A stretch of 64,000 nt of DNA from Amycolatopsis sp. WAC 01376 (lineage in GTDB: Bacteria > Actinomycetota > Actinomycetes > Mycobacteriales > Pseudonocardiaceae): contig NZ_QHKL01000005.1 in the NCBI RefSeq assembly GCF_003947415.1, positions 1-64,000 of the forward strand, written 5' to 3'. The notes below the pieces were generated by a model. The model was given only the letters and a program-made list of their open reading frames with translations. It was not told the origin of the DNA and ran no database searches. The position numbers were made by a program, and so were the translations under genes. The first letter of the stretch is position 1. Each line of letters opens with the position of its first letter. Shown piece after piece: positions 34,823 to 42,822 of the stretch.

Positions 34823-35457
34823 GGCTCCTCGATCGAGAGCAGATGGTTGTCCTCACCGCCGATACGGACGGCCGCGGCGTGAGCGGCGGCGGTGAGCGCC
34901 TTGCGATTCGACTCCGGGACCAGGCGGACCTGCCCCGACCGGCTGAGTTCCTTCAAGACCTCATCGACGTCCACAGTGGACGCTTCGCCGAGCATCGGCC
35001 GCAGGTCCACCAGCCCGACCCAGTCGCGCGGAGCTTGGGACAGTTTGCGGTACGCGATCCGGATCCGGGTCTCGATCTCCTCCGCCGTCAGCTGGACCTC
35101 GGGCATGAAGAGGTCCGCCAGGCGGAGCCTTTCCCGCCGGAGGTGCCTGCCGAGGCCGCCGAGCAGAACGTACAGTGCGCTGCCGAGGCTGGTCCGGGGC
35201 GACGGCACCCCCTCCGTGCTCAGCTCCTCCTCGCACCAGGCCCAGCCGTACTCGGTCAGCTCGTGCACGAACGGACGGCCGCGGAGCACCTTGCTACGGT
35301 CACTGCTGACCAGATCGAGATCGTTGAGCTGGCGGCGTTCCTTCCCGTCGAGGGTGAAACCCACCATCTCGTCCAGCTCCGGATTCGACATCTCGCGCGC
35401 GATCACCATCAGCACGAGCATCGCCGCGATCTGCTTCTGTCCCAATCGATCCGTCAT
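34819..35457 (-). CDS. Winged-helix-like accessory protein of the TIR/HerA operon
   Basis: The product is 212 residues from the ATG at 35457 (GGAAGGATCACGG upstream). The first 90 residues (QKQIAAMLVLMVIAREMSNPELDEMVGF, GRPFVHELTEYGWAWCEEEL) look like a winged helix. The second half (EVQLTAEEIETRIRIAYRKLSQAPRDWVGLVDLRPML, VDVDEVLKELSRSGQVRLVPES) is another wHTH-like module. I do not recognise the family by name. It could be an adaptor that binds DNA or links the KGGVGR and HerA ATPases. It overlaps the HerA-like gene by four bases and follows the KGGVGR gene by 25. Confidence 0.75.
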   Translation of the reverse strand: MTDRLGQKQIAAMLVLMVIAREMSNPELDEMVGFTLDGKERRQLNDLDLVSSDRSKVLRGRPFVHELTEYGWAWCEEELSTEGVPSPRTSLGSALYVLLGGLGRHLRRERLRLADLFMPEVQLTAEEIETRIRIAYRKLSQAPRDWVGLVDLRPMLGEASTVDVDEVLKELSRSGQVRLVPESNRKALTAAAHAAAVRIGGEDNHLLSIEEP

Positions 35458-35482
35458 CCGTGATCCTTCCCATACCCGATTC

Positions 35483-37114
35483 CTACTGATCGAGAAATCC
35501 GCTGAATCCGTGTCGTGTGACCCTCGCCTCGGCGGCCCGCATGGCCCACTCGATGGCCATGCGGGTGTCCGGTGGCGCAAGCAGGCGACCGCCCGGCTCC
35601 GCGTCGGTCGCTCGTGGCCGCGTCACCGACATGAGCTCCTCGGCGAGATCCTGAACGCGATCCCGTTCGCCCGCTCCGATCGCGATCTGCAGCTCGGTGA
35701 CGATCTCTTCCACCGGTCCCCACATCAGCGGGCGCAGTCGCGCGCGAGCGGCTTGCCGGAGCACGCCGGCGACGTCGAGCTCACCCGGCTCGACGAGCGC
35801 CGTCGTTCCCGTGAGCTGATCGACCAGATTCCGGGCGATCTCCACCGGCCCACGGGACGGGCCGAACTGGAGATGCCTCAGATTGCCCACATAGCCCGGC
35901 AGCGTGTTCGGCTCGGTGTCCTCGGTGAGCACCGGGACGACCCGGCGATCCTGACCGAGGGTCCGGTGCAGGAACAGCTCGACCTCGGCCGACTGCCACC
36001 GGCTCACTTCCCCGTCGACGATGAGGCACAGATGCTTGGCGTCGTCCCCGGCCTTGTCGAGCAGTGACCGTTCCCCCGAGAACGACAACACCGGGCGCAC
36101 ACCGAGCTCCGCCAGGTACTTCATGAGGTCGTCGGCGAGCCGCATCGTCGATCTGGTCGTGCTGACCCGGACGTCGTGGCCGAACGTTCGTTTCTCCGCA
36201 CGGATCGCGGCGACATAGGCGTCCCGGTTCTCGGCGAGCAGGTCCGTCCGGTCGAAGTCGTGTGCCACGACCGCCGCGACCGTTTCCAGCGCGAAACTGA
36301 TCTGGTCGGCGGTCGGGCTGAGTTCCGTCATCACGGGGAGCTGCTCGCCGAAGGTCCAGAAGGAGACGTACGGCAAGGTCAGATGACGCGACATCAGGTC
36401 CGGCGAGACATCGCGATCGAGCCAGCTGCGGAACAGGTCCTTGGTCTCTTCGAGACAGATACGCCGCCACTCCTCCGAGCGGGCGTATTCCTCGCGGGCG
36501 TCGAATCTCGAGAGCACCGGCAGGACGGTCAGCTGCGGCCGGTCGTAGGGCATGCGGTCGCGAGCGGCGTTGGCACGTTCGGCGATCTCGACCGCGCCCT
36601 TCATGCTCTGCACGTTCGCCGTGAACAGGACGACGAGCCGGTCCGGAAGATGGGCGGTGCAGATGCCCCCGATATCGGAGATCCCCGTCCGGCTGTCGAT
36701 GAGCACGTAGTCGTAGTCGGCCGTCCACCGCTCCCGGCATTCTTCGAGGTAGTCGCCGAAACCCTGCTCGTAGAGGGCTTCCCAGTCGAGGTCCTGCACT
36801 CGTCCGACGTAGGCGGCGTCCGCCCGGCCCGCCGTGATGACGTCGAGCTTCACCTTGCCTTTCAACCGGGTCGTATGCGCGCCAGGGCGAAACCTGCCAT
36901 CGCGGAAGTCGTCGATCAGGTCCACGACGCCGCCCGACGGAGGCGCGCTCATCATCGGCCGGAAGTAGGTGTCCAAACCGGGCGCCTCGAGGTCCCAGTC
37001 CAAACACAACACCCGGTATCCCCAGCGCGCCAGCAGAACGGCGATATTGGCCAAGGTGAAGCTCCGCCCGACGCCGCCCTTGTAGGAGTAGAAGGTGACC
37101 ACGGTTCCCGGCAT
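35483..37114 (-). CDS. KGGVGR-motif MinD/ParA-like ATPase with C-terminal TIR-like domain
   Basis: The product is 543 residues. Residues 1-280 form a SIMIBI ATPase: the deviant Walker A is YKGGVGRS (K12 to S18, with Arg replacing the usual GK Lys while the signature K12 stays), with CLDWDLEAPGLD and VLIDSRTGISDIGG as switch regions. Residues 305-420 read as a TIR-like fold (DVRVSTTRSTMRLADDLMKYLAELGV, HLCLIVDGEVSRWQSAEVELFLHR, RRVVPVLTED). A helical tail ends the protein. Known KGGVGR proteins occur beside TIR genes in actinobacteria. Three bases separate it from the upstream TIR gene. It is probably the ATP-controlled activator of the TIR partner. Confidence 0.87.
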   Translation of the reverse strand: MPGTVVTFYSYKGGVGRSFTLANIAVLLARWGYRVLCLDWDLEAPGLDTYFRPMMSAPPSGGVVDLIDDFRDGRFRPGAHTTRLKGKVKLDVITAGRADAAYVGRVQDLDWEALYEQGFGDYLEECRERWTADYDYVLIDSRTGISDIGGICTAHLPDRLVVLFTANVQSMKGAVEIAERANAARDRMPYDRPQLTVLPVLSRFDAREEYARSEEWRRICLEETKDLFRSWLDRDVSPDLMSRHLTLPYVSFWTFGEQLPVMTELSPTADQISFALETVAAVVAHDFDRTDLLAENRDAYVAAIRAEKRTFGHDVRVSTTRSTMRLADDLMKYLAELGVRPVLSFSGERSLLDKAGDDAKHLCLIVDGEVSRWQSAEVELFLHRTLGQDRRVVPVLTEDTEPNTLPGYVGNLRHLQFGPSRGPVEIARNLVDQLTGTTALVEPGELDVAGVLRQAARARLRPLMWGPVEEIVTELQIAIGAGERDRVQDLAEELMSVTRPRATDAEPGGRLLAPPDTRMAIEWAMRAAEARVTRHGFSGFLDQ

Positions 37115-37117
37115 GGG

Positions 37118-37696
37118 TCAGAACCTCGGCAGCTTCGACGGTCTTGGCGGTTCGGGCGGCGGCGTCTCGATCGGCCACTCGGGACACCACGGCGGCGCCT
37201 GCGCGATGATCTCCACCAGTTCCTCCACCATCCGCTCGACCTCACGGTCGAAGTCGAGGTACTCAAGGGTGTTCTGATACTGCGGATGCGGCTTGTTCCA
37301 GTTCCGGAAACTGCGCATACGGCGCTCGTGGGCGTAGCCGGGATAGTATTCCGAGTCACTGAAGATCACCGGATAGATCAACCGGCCTGCCTTCGCGACG
37401 ATTTCCTCTCGTTTCGCCATGGTGTGCCATTCGGCGAGGCACCATTCGTCGAGAAAGTACTTCGGCGAGCAGACCGGGATCAGGATCCGGGTGCGCTGCA
37501 ACGCGTCCCGGATCTCCTGTGGCCACTTTCCTCCGACGGGAACGCTGTCCTCCAGGAATATCTTGACGTCATAGTCGACATTGTCGTCGAAAAGTCTCCG
37601 CAGACGAGGAAGGAAATGATTCCGCACCCAGTCCGGGGCGTCGCCTCCACTGCGGCGATAGCTGATGAACACGTCGTACTCGTACACGAGCGTCAT
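37118..37696 (-). CDS. TIR-domain protein, first gene of the island operon
   Basis: The product is 192 residues from the ATG at 37696, with GAAGGGG upstream. Nearly the whole protein is one TIR domain: box 1 YDVFISYRRSG (7-17), DVKIFLED (43-50), GKWPQEIRDALQRTRILIPVCSPKYF, and the catalytic-type Glu89 in WCLAEW. With this Glu intact an NAD+ cleaving or cyclising activity is plausible, as in bacterial TIR effectors. A Pro-rich tail (PIETPPPEPPRP) ends it. It leads the five-gene minus-strand operon and is divergent from the SEFIR gene. Confidence 0.9.
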   Translation of the reverse strand: MTLVYEYDVFISYRRSGGDAPDWVRNHFLPRLRRLFDDNVDYDVKIFLEDSVPVGGKWPQEIRDALQRTRILIPVCSPKYFLDEWCLAEWHTMAKREEIVAKAGRLIYPVIFSDSEYYPGYAHERRMRSFRNWNKPHPQYQNTLEYLDFDREVERMVEELVEIIAQAPPWCPEWPIETPPPEPPRPSKLPRF

Positions 37697-37918
37697 CGCC
37701 CCTTCGCACCCCGATCCGCCGGACAGACCTGATCGTAGGGGCCCATGCGGGTTTTTAAAAAGGTCCAAAAACAAGACAAAAAGTGGACACCGCAGCGCAG
37801 GCGGGCATGGAAAGACAGAAAGATGACAAGCGGGTGACAACGAGTGTCTTCGACCGTGCGATCGTCAAGAATGCGACGCACCCGCAGAATGGGTCACCTT
37901 CACCTGACAGGAGTTTCG
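37697..37918. promoter_or_regulatory. Divergent promoter region of the TIR operon and the SEFIR gene
   Basis: These 222 bases hold both promoters. A markedly A/T-rich, A-tract stretch at 37752-37797 (TTTTTAAAAAGG, CAAAAACAAGACAAAAAG) contrasts with the surrounding GC-rich DNA and may be a bent promoter or UP-like element. No clear palindromic operator is seen. Confidence 0.5.
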
Positions 37919-38854
37919 ATGGCCGACAACGAGCCGCCGCATGTGTTCGTCACTTACGCACATGATTCACCGGAGCACAAAGATCGGGTTCGCCTCTTCG
38001 CGGATTTCCTGCACAGCCGGATCGGCCTCGAAGTGCACCTTGATCAATGGGACGACAACGAACGTCGCGACTGGTCATTGTGGGCGTTGAAGCACCTCGA
38101 CACGGCGAATTTCGTAGTGGTCATCGCTTCCCCGGAGTACAAACGCCGCGCCGAGGGAACGGCCGCCCCCGACGAAGGACGAGGATCCCAGTTCGAGGCG
38201 GCGCGGATCCGCGATCGGCTGACCAGGGATCTCGGCCGCGAGATCAAACGGGTACTCCCGGTCGTGTTCCCCCAGCAGTCCGTCGAGGACATCCCGAACT
38301 TCCTCAACCCGTTCTCCACCACCAGGTACCCGGTCGACGCGTTCACCGAGGAAGGCGTGGAGGATCTGCTGGCCGCGATCACCGGCAGAGCCCGGCACCA
38401 GCGGCCCGAGCGCGGCCGATGGTCCGGCGGCGCGGTGAGCGCGACCGGACCGCACCGGACGTCGCTGGCGACCGGCCTGGAATGGCGGGCGTGCAGCGAC
38501 GGCGTCCGGACGGAAGGCGCGCGGATCAACGACGTCCACTACGCGGACAGCATCGTCCTACGAGCGGCGGAGCGACTCGCCTTCGTCGAAGTGGACCTCG
38601 GAATGGCTTACCGAAGGCTGACCGCGGTCGCCGGCGTCCTCGACGACGCCGTGGAACCCTTCCAGGTCGGGCACTTTCGCGTACTCCTCGACGGAAGACC
38701 CTCACCCGAGGTCAAGGTCGCGCTGGGGAAACCGGCCACGATCGACATCGGCGTCACCGGAGTGCTGACGCTTCGGCTGGAATTCCACCGCCCTGGCACG
38801 ACTGGGACCAGATGGTTCCCGGAACTGGCCTGGGGCGATCCCGTCCTGGATTAG
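37919..38854 (+). CDS. SEFIR-domain protein with C-terminal NPCBM-like domain
   Basis: The product is 311 residues from the ATG at 37919 (ACAGGAG upstream). Residues 7-155 are a SEFIR/TIR-type domain: HVFVTYAHDSPEHKDRVRLFADFL, EVHLDQWD, ANFVVVIASPEYKRRAEG, QFEAARIRDRL, VLPVVFPQQS. After a linker, residues 195-305 look like an NPCBM/NEW2 sugar-binding fold (DSIVLRAAERLAFVEVDLGMAYRRL, FRVLLDGRP, LTLRLEFHR). It may couple a nucleotide or death-type signalling domain to carbohydrate recognition. It shares the intergenic promoter with the TIR operon and is probably part of the same island. Confidence 0.85.
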   Translation: MADNEPPHVFVTYAHDSPEHKDRVRLFADFLHSRIGLEVHLDQWDDNERRDWSLWALKHLDTANFVVVIASPEYKRRAEGTAAPDEGRGSQFEAARIRDRLTRDLGREIKRVLPVVFPQQSVEDIPNFLNPFSTTRYPVDAFTEEGVEDLLAAITGRARHQRPERGRWSGGAVSATGPHRTSLATGLEWRACSDGVRTEGARINDVHYADSIVLRAAERLAFVEVDLGMAYRRLTAVAGVLDDAVEPFQVGHFRVLLDGRPSPEVKVALGKPATIDIGVTGVLTLRLEFHRPGTTGTRWFPELAWGDPVLD

Positions 38855-38866
38855 CACGCGTACGGC

Positions 38867-39517
38867 TCAGAAGTCGTCCTCCTCCCGCACCAGTTCACGA
38901 AGCTTCACCAAGCCGCGATGCTGCTTGACCCGCACGTTCCCCGGTGTCAACCCGAGCGCGGCCGCGGTCTCGGTTGCGGTCAAGCCGACGACGATCCGCA
39001 GGGTGAGCACCTCCCGCTGCACTCTCGGGAGCTTGGCGACGAGCCTGCCCAACCGCACGCCGAGGTCGACGCCGAGCGCGTGGCTTTCGGGCTCGTTGCG
39101 GACCGATCCGGCCTCCGGCAGCTCGGGCACGGGGTCGGATCGGTCACGGGAAACCATGCGGAAGGCGTCGGCGACCTTGTTGGCCGCGATCGCCCGCACG
39201 AGGTAGAGGAACGAGCCACCTCGATCCTCATAGGCGGGCAACATCTTGAAGACCGCGAGGCAAACCTCCTGCGCGACGTCGTCGGCCGACAGGTAGGAAA
39301 GGTCGCGACCGCCCATCCGCGCGCGGCAGTAGCGCACCAGCATCGGCTTCACGACCGCCAGCAAGGCGTGCACCGCGTCCGGATCACCGTTCTTCGCCGC
39401 CACGACGAGCGGGGCGAGCGCCTCTTTGGTCAGCCGGCCCGACGGGCGCGGCAAATCCGCCAAGGTGCGGTATCCCTGGACTTCGCCGCCGATAAGGCGA
39501 GTGTCGATGGTCGCCAT
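38867..39517 (-). CDS. ECF sigma factor, SigD/ShbA-like
   Basis: The product is 216 residues. Region 2 reads LLAVVKPMLVRYCRARMGGR and LSADDVAQEVCLAVFKMLPAYEDRG. Region 4 reads LPRVQREVLTLRIVVGLTATETAAALGLTPGNVRVKQHRGL. The sequence follows Mycobacterium SigD and Streptomyces ShbA closely; ShbA drives transcription of the principal sigma factor hrdB in Streptomyces. Whether this copy has that job is not known. Four bases separate it from the upstream membrane-protein gene, so the two form an operon, and that protein could be a regulator of it. Confidence 0.87.
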   Translation of the reverse strand: MATIDTRLIGGEVQGYRTLADLPRPSGRLTKEALAPLVVAAKNGDPDAVHALLAVVKPMLVRYCRARMGGRDLSYLSADDVAQEVCLAVFKMLPAYEDRGGSFLYLVRAIAANKVADAFRMVSRDRSDPVPELPEAGSVRNEPESHALGVDLGVRLGRLVAKLPRVQREVLTLRIVVGLTATETAAALGLTPGNVRVKQHRGLVKLRELVREEDDF

Positions 39518-39521
39518 CGGA

Positions 39522-39944
39522 TCAATCCATCACTTTCGCGGTGGAATCGAGCCGGCGGACCTGTGCGATGAAGGAATTCATCCGCCATCGGAGGCTGTAC
39601 GCCTTCGTCGTATCACCGAGCGTCGTCTTCCCGGGAAGAAGGGCGGCCAGTTCACCTACCGTGCGCCCGTTCGTCTCGGAGACGCTGAGGGCGATCCGTT
39701 GCCGGACCGCGTCGAGTGCCGCGGAGTGGGCGATCATGGGATTTCCGTCGTCCGCGATGGACCAGCCCCTCCTCGCGACCGTTCTCCTGAAAACCTGCCG
39801 CAGCTGCTGCCCGCTCAGCGTCGTTTCCACGCGCCGCGGCCGGAATCCATGTCTCTTGAAGGCGGTATAGCCCAGGTACAGAACGACGATCAGGGCGCCT
39901 GCCGTGCCGTTTCCCGCAGCCGTGGTGCCAGTGGCGGTTCCCAT
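39522..39944 (-). CDS. Small membrane-anchored protein upstream of the sigma factor
   Basis: The product is 140 residues. After a Gly/Thr/Ala-rich N-terminus there is one transmembrane helix at about residues 12-30 (NGTAGALIVVLYLGYTAF). A basic cytoplasmic domain follows with QLRQVFRRTVARRGWSIADDG and TTKAYSLRWRMNSFIAQVRRLD. No zinc-binding anti-sigma (HxxxCxxC) motif is visible, so it is not a ZAS-type anti-sigma factor, although its place four bases before the sigma gene suggests regulation of it. The family is not recognised. Confidence 0.7.
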   Translation of the reverse strand: MGTATGTTAAGNGTAGALIVVLYLGYTAFKRHGFRPRRVETTLSGQQLRQVFRRTVARRGWSIADDGNPMIAHSAALDAVRQRIALSVSETNGRTVGELAALLPGKTTLGDTTKAYSLRWRMNSFIAQVRRLDSTAKVMD

Positions 39945-40183
39945 GCTCTCTCCCGGGCGTTCGCGGTCCGAATACCCGGTGATCGGAGAAAGCGGCGGCG
40001 ACGTTGCGGCTCGCGGTTTCTTGTCCTTGTTCTGACCGTTGCGAACAGCCCCAAATCAAGGACATTTTCCGCACGGGCGCGATCACCGGTAGCGAAACTG
40101 TTTCGGCAATCGATCCCTGCGCAGATGACCGAAGCCGAACCCGTCCTGCACCGGCAGCGCTACGCCGTGCAGCCCCGTGGGGA

Positions 40184-40285
40184 GGTCGTGAGTGTTATGT
40201 GTCGTTCTGACGACCCGAAACACTCACGACCACCCAGCGGCCGTGTCGCCTTGGCATCAAGCCGCCTTTGCCTTACCCCTCAATA
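40184..40285. repeat. Element C: hairpin plus a lone terminal repeat
   Basis: Perfect 13-bp arms GGTCGTGAGTGTT (40184-40196) and AACACTCACGACC (40219-40231) are the same hairpin type as in elements A and B. A right terminus TTTGCCTTACCCCTCAATA (40267-40285) follows. No left terminus is seen between 39945 and 40184, so the copy is truncated or a solo end. The rest of the 39945-40324 gap holds nothing I can identify. Confidence 0.7.
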
Positions 40286-40324
40286 AGAGCTTCACCGAAG
40301 CCGATCCTGGGTGGCGGCGGATGG

Positions 40325-40828
40325 CTAGGGGCCGCCCACCAGATCGTAGGTCAGGTAACAGTCATCGGACGCCTCGACGACCACCCTCGTCACTGTCTCC
40401 CCCGGCGAGACGGCACCAGCCGTGAAAAGGGGGTGTGAAGATCCGAACAGGGTGAAGACGTCATCGACCTTTATCAACCCTGAGCCACCTGTGCCTTCAC
40501 TCAGGCCCAGTCCAGTCCGAGGCGTGCAGTACGGCCTTGCTCGCTGTTCGGGGGTTTTCTCGTCTTCGCACCATTGCGCGCCGGCGCACGTCGTGGGGTC
40601 GCGGTAGTCCCTGCCGTTGTACTGGACCTGGTGCGGGAGGCCCTTCTCTTCCGGCAGGGCGTAGCCGAAGTGGTTCGCCGCCTTGGAGGTGAACGCGGCT
40701 CCACAGAGCGCGCCGAGAACGGCCAGCGCCACCATGGACAGCATCACTCGGCGTCGGCGTGTGGTGGACTGGTCCTCGACGTCTTCATCGTCGTAGCGCG
40801 GCGTGGGCGCAGGTTCCCGGCCCGGCAT
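40325..40828 (-). CDS. Single-pass membrane protein with Cys-rich outer domain, unknown
   Basis: The product is 167 residues from the ATG at 40828 (AAAGGGACC upstream). A charged cytoplasmic tail of about 28 residues with RRRR precedes one transmembrane helix (VMLSMVALAVLGALCGAAFTS). The outer domain has several Cys (TTCAGAQWCEDE, RPYCTPR, DDCYLTYDL) that can pair. Near the end, ETVTRVVVEASDDC looks beta-rich. No catalytic motif is seen. Element D sits 75 bases upstream of its start and element C 40 bases past its stop, so the gene is bracketed by repeats. Confidence 0.7.
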   Translation of the reverse strand: MPGREPAPTPRYDDEDVEDQSTTRRRRVMLSMVALAVLGALCGAAFTSKAANHFGYALPEEKGLPHQVQYNGRDYRDPTTCAGAQWCEDEKTPEQRARPYCTPRTGLGLSEGTGGSGLIKVDDVFTLFGSSHPLFTAGAVSPGETVTRVVVEASDDCYLTYDLVGGP

Positions 40829-40903
40829 GGTGGTCCCTTTCCGCCTGACGAAGTGTTCCTGACCACCGTAGCCGCGAGGGCCACCCCGGCACTCAAGCCG
40901 GGT

Positions 40904-41192
40904 TATTAAGGGGAAGCGCGGGGCCAGTGTCCGCTTCTGCGTAGGCGTTCTCCTGGTAGTGAGGGCCTCTTTGCCTACTCTGAGGGTAGTGAAGGAGGCT
41001 TTCGCTACCGTCAGATGTGATCCCTGGTGACCGTGGGACGGTAGTGGCCTCGGCGGCCGGTCGTGAAGTACATGAAGGCCCCCTTCCTTGCGTCTAGCGC
41101 AAGGAAGGGGGCCTTCATGTACTTCGGCAAGGCGTGACTCGCGTGCTTGGGGACGTGCCCGAGACACGACACGCTTGCCTTACCCTTCAACA
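40904..41192. repeat. Palindromic element D, the compact 289-bp form
   Basis: The termini are TATTAAGGGGAAG (40904-40916, diverged) and the inverted CTTGCCTTACCCTTCAACA (41174-41192). Inside, in order: an imperfect 24-bp GGTAG...CTACC hairpin (40955-41009), a 28-bp perfect hairpin (41065-41125), a CGTGACTCGCGTG segment and GGGCACGT-flanked DNA ending GAGACACGACACG. The same order is found, inverted and expanded, in element B, and the inner hairpins again in E. It fills the gap between the genes at 40828 and 41314, upstream of the former. It is the best template for a family consensus. Confidence 0.85.
41065..41125. repeat. Perfect 28-bp hairpin of element D
   Basis: Arms 41065-41092 and 41098-41125 pair over all 28 bases around the loop TCTAG. 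The arms contain GTACATGAAGGCCCCCTTCC. Copies lie at 62606-62662 (26 bp perfect) and, split, at 21768 and 22230. Confidence 0.95.
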
Positions 41193-41313
41193 GTTCCGGG
41201 GGGCTATCCGAATAACCGGAGCCGGCGGTTTCGCGTGACTGGACGGACGGCACGTGTGATCCGGCGGACGACACACGCCGAAATCGCCGCCCGCACACCG
41301 GCACGCGCTGACT

Positions 41314-42315
41314 CTAGCCGTCCTTACCGCTCACGAGAGGTTCCCCAAGCGGTACTGGCGCCCTCCAGCGCACTCCATAGGCGAAACCCGGTGTCAGGCG
41401 CCGGAACTGGACATGGACCTCGCCGGAAGCGTCCGGCGTCAAGGAGAATCCTCGCGCCGCCTCATCACTCGCGTCGTCCTGGAAGACCCGCTCCAGCCGC
41501 ACCACTTCCGCCGGGATCGGCAGGGGAAACCGGACGTGCAGGTCGAACAGATCGACCGGATGACGGGGGACGCAGACGAAATGCGGGTGCCTGAATTCCG
41601 CTCTGAACCGCAACGCGATCTCGTGTCTGCTCTGCCGCTGAAGCGGTTCGGGCAGGTGTAACGCCAAGCCGACGCGATCAGTGGACTCCATCGCCCTGCC
41701 GATCAGCCGTCCACCGTGGAACACGTCCACCCGGAGATCGTCGGCGCCGATGGCTTCACCCCGATAGACCGAGTCGGTGAGGGTCAGGGCGAGGTCCAGC
41801 TCGGTGATGTCGTCGGCGTCCGCGACGATCCGGCGGAATTCGAAAACCTCCGGAACCGGCTGGTCGAGCGCCAGCGTCACTCGCAGCTCCTCCGTGTGCC
41901 ACCTACTACTGGGCTGGGCCGTTTCCGCTTCGAAGGATTCGTTCGTGGACGCCACGGCGACCTCGGCGAGCCGATCGATTCCTTCGTCGATACGCCGGCG
42001 GGCGGTCCGGTCGTCACGCTGCAGATGCCCGGCCAGCCAGCGCACCCGTTCCTGATAGACGGGGTGCACCGCCTCCGGGTGCAGTCCGAGCGCGGCCAGC
42101 ACAGCGGTGCACAGATCCTCGGGCAACGAACGCGACCACTCGGACAGGCATTCGCCCAGCATTCTCCGGATCGCCGCGTTTCCGGCACCCCCGGCCGTAC
42201 CGCAGACCGCGCGCAGCGCGGGACCCGCCCGCTCGGCGAGGTGAGGTGCCGCGATTCCCCTACCCCGTCGAAGCAGCTTCAATTCGCCGGCGAGATCAAC
42301 AGCGCTGACGGTCAC
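41314..42315 (-). CDS. Conserved actinobacterial protein with N-terminal helical regulator-like domain
   Basis: The product is 333 residues from the GTG at 42315, chosen for the GGGGAGGA just before it. Residues 5-120 (LLRRGRGIAAPHLAERAGPALRAVCG, LPEDLCTAVLAALGLHPEAV, RVRWLAGHLQRDDRTARRRIDEG) match a helical N-terminal domain I have seen in many actinobacterial hypothetical proteins, usually before a variable domain. The C-terminal 190 residues are beta-rich (ELRVTLALDQPVPEVFEFRRIVAD, HEIALRFRAEF, VRFPLPIPAEVVRLERVF). No catalytic motif is visible. It may be a cytosolic regulator; function unknown. Divergent from the small-protein/XRE genes. Confidence 0.75.
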   Translation of the reverse strand: MTVSAVDLAGELKLLRRGRGIAAPHLAERAGPALRAVCGTAGGAGNAAIRRMLGECLSEWSRSLPEDLCTAVLAALGLHPEAVHPVYQERVRWLAGHLQRDDRTARRRIDEGIDRLAEVAVASTNESFEAETAQPSSRWHTEELRVTLALDQPVPEVFEFRRIVADADDITELDLALTLTDSVYRGEAIGADDLRVDVFHGGRLIGRAMESTDRVGLALHLPEPLQRQSRHEIALRFRAEFRHPHFVCVPRHPVDLFDLHVRFPLPIPAEVVRLERVFQDDASDEAARGFSLTPDASGEVHVQFRRLTPGFAYGVRWRAPVPLGEPLVSGKDG

Positions 42316-42575
42316 CAGTCCTCCCCTAGTGGTTCGAGCACGGTGGTCAATAGTCGTCAGCCCGGCGGCCCGTGTCCAGCCGGTCGCGGCCGTGTATCGA
42401 CGATCGTTATTCGGGTTTCCCTTTCCCGCCCAGACGGGAAACAGGAAACTCCTTGTCGCTGCCAGACCCGCGACGCATTCTTGGTGAGTCGCCGAAATTC
42501 GCGGCGAATAACACACCGACCAGCGGTTTCCGTGCTGTCGAGTGCTGCCCTGACGCGCACATCCAAGGAGTCGGA

Positions 42576-42734
42576 ATGAAGGTCATGTGCTCGCTTTCAC
42601 TGCTCTTACGGCTGGCTTTCTGGCTGTGGGTGATCGCGCTCGTCGTCGGGGTGGTGCTCGGCGGCGCACAGGGAACCGCGCCCGCGAACCCGGTCCAGCC
42701 GGCGGTCGCCACACACGGAAAGGAGGTGGACTGA
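42576..42734 (+). CDS. 52-residue membrane protein
   Basis: It starts at the ATG 42576 with an AAGGAGTCGG ribosome site. Residues 6-30 (SLSLLLRLAFWLWVIALVVGVVLGG) are one strong transmembrane helix, followed by a short Ala/Pro-rich tail. The next ORF begins two bases past its stop, with its own Shine-Dalgarno site embedded in the last codons. Small membrane peptides of this kind often modulate a larger partner; here the partner, if any, may be the XRE-NB-ARC protein downstream. Confidence 0.6.
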   Translation: MKVMCSLSLLLRLAFWLWVIALVVGVVLGGAQGTAPANPVQPAVATHGKEVD

Positions 42735-42736
42735 CC

Positions 42737-42793
42737 ATGCAGACCCACACCATCGGCCTCATCCTGGCCCTGCTCGGCTTCGTGTTCGGCTGA
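42737..42793 (+). CDS. 18-residue hydrophobic micropeptide ORF
   Basis: The sequence is MQTHTIGLILALLGFVFG, from ATG 42737 to TGA 42791-42793. It is preceded by AAAGGAGGTGG, one of the strongest ribosome-binding sites in the window. It is almost all hydrophobic and could insert in the membrane. A strong hairpin follows 29 bases later. This may be a genuine peptide or a leader ORF; only the ribosome site and the composition support it. Confidence 0.45.
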   Translation: MQTHTIGLILALLGFVFG

Positions 42794-42822
42794 GGACGAT
42801 CGGCGACCATGGAACGCACACG

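Noticed and set aside
38867..39944. Sigma factor with classical zinc anti-sigma partner
   Set aside because: The protein at 39522-39944 lacks the HxxxCxxC motif and its domain order does not match ZAS anti-sigma factors.
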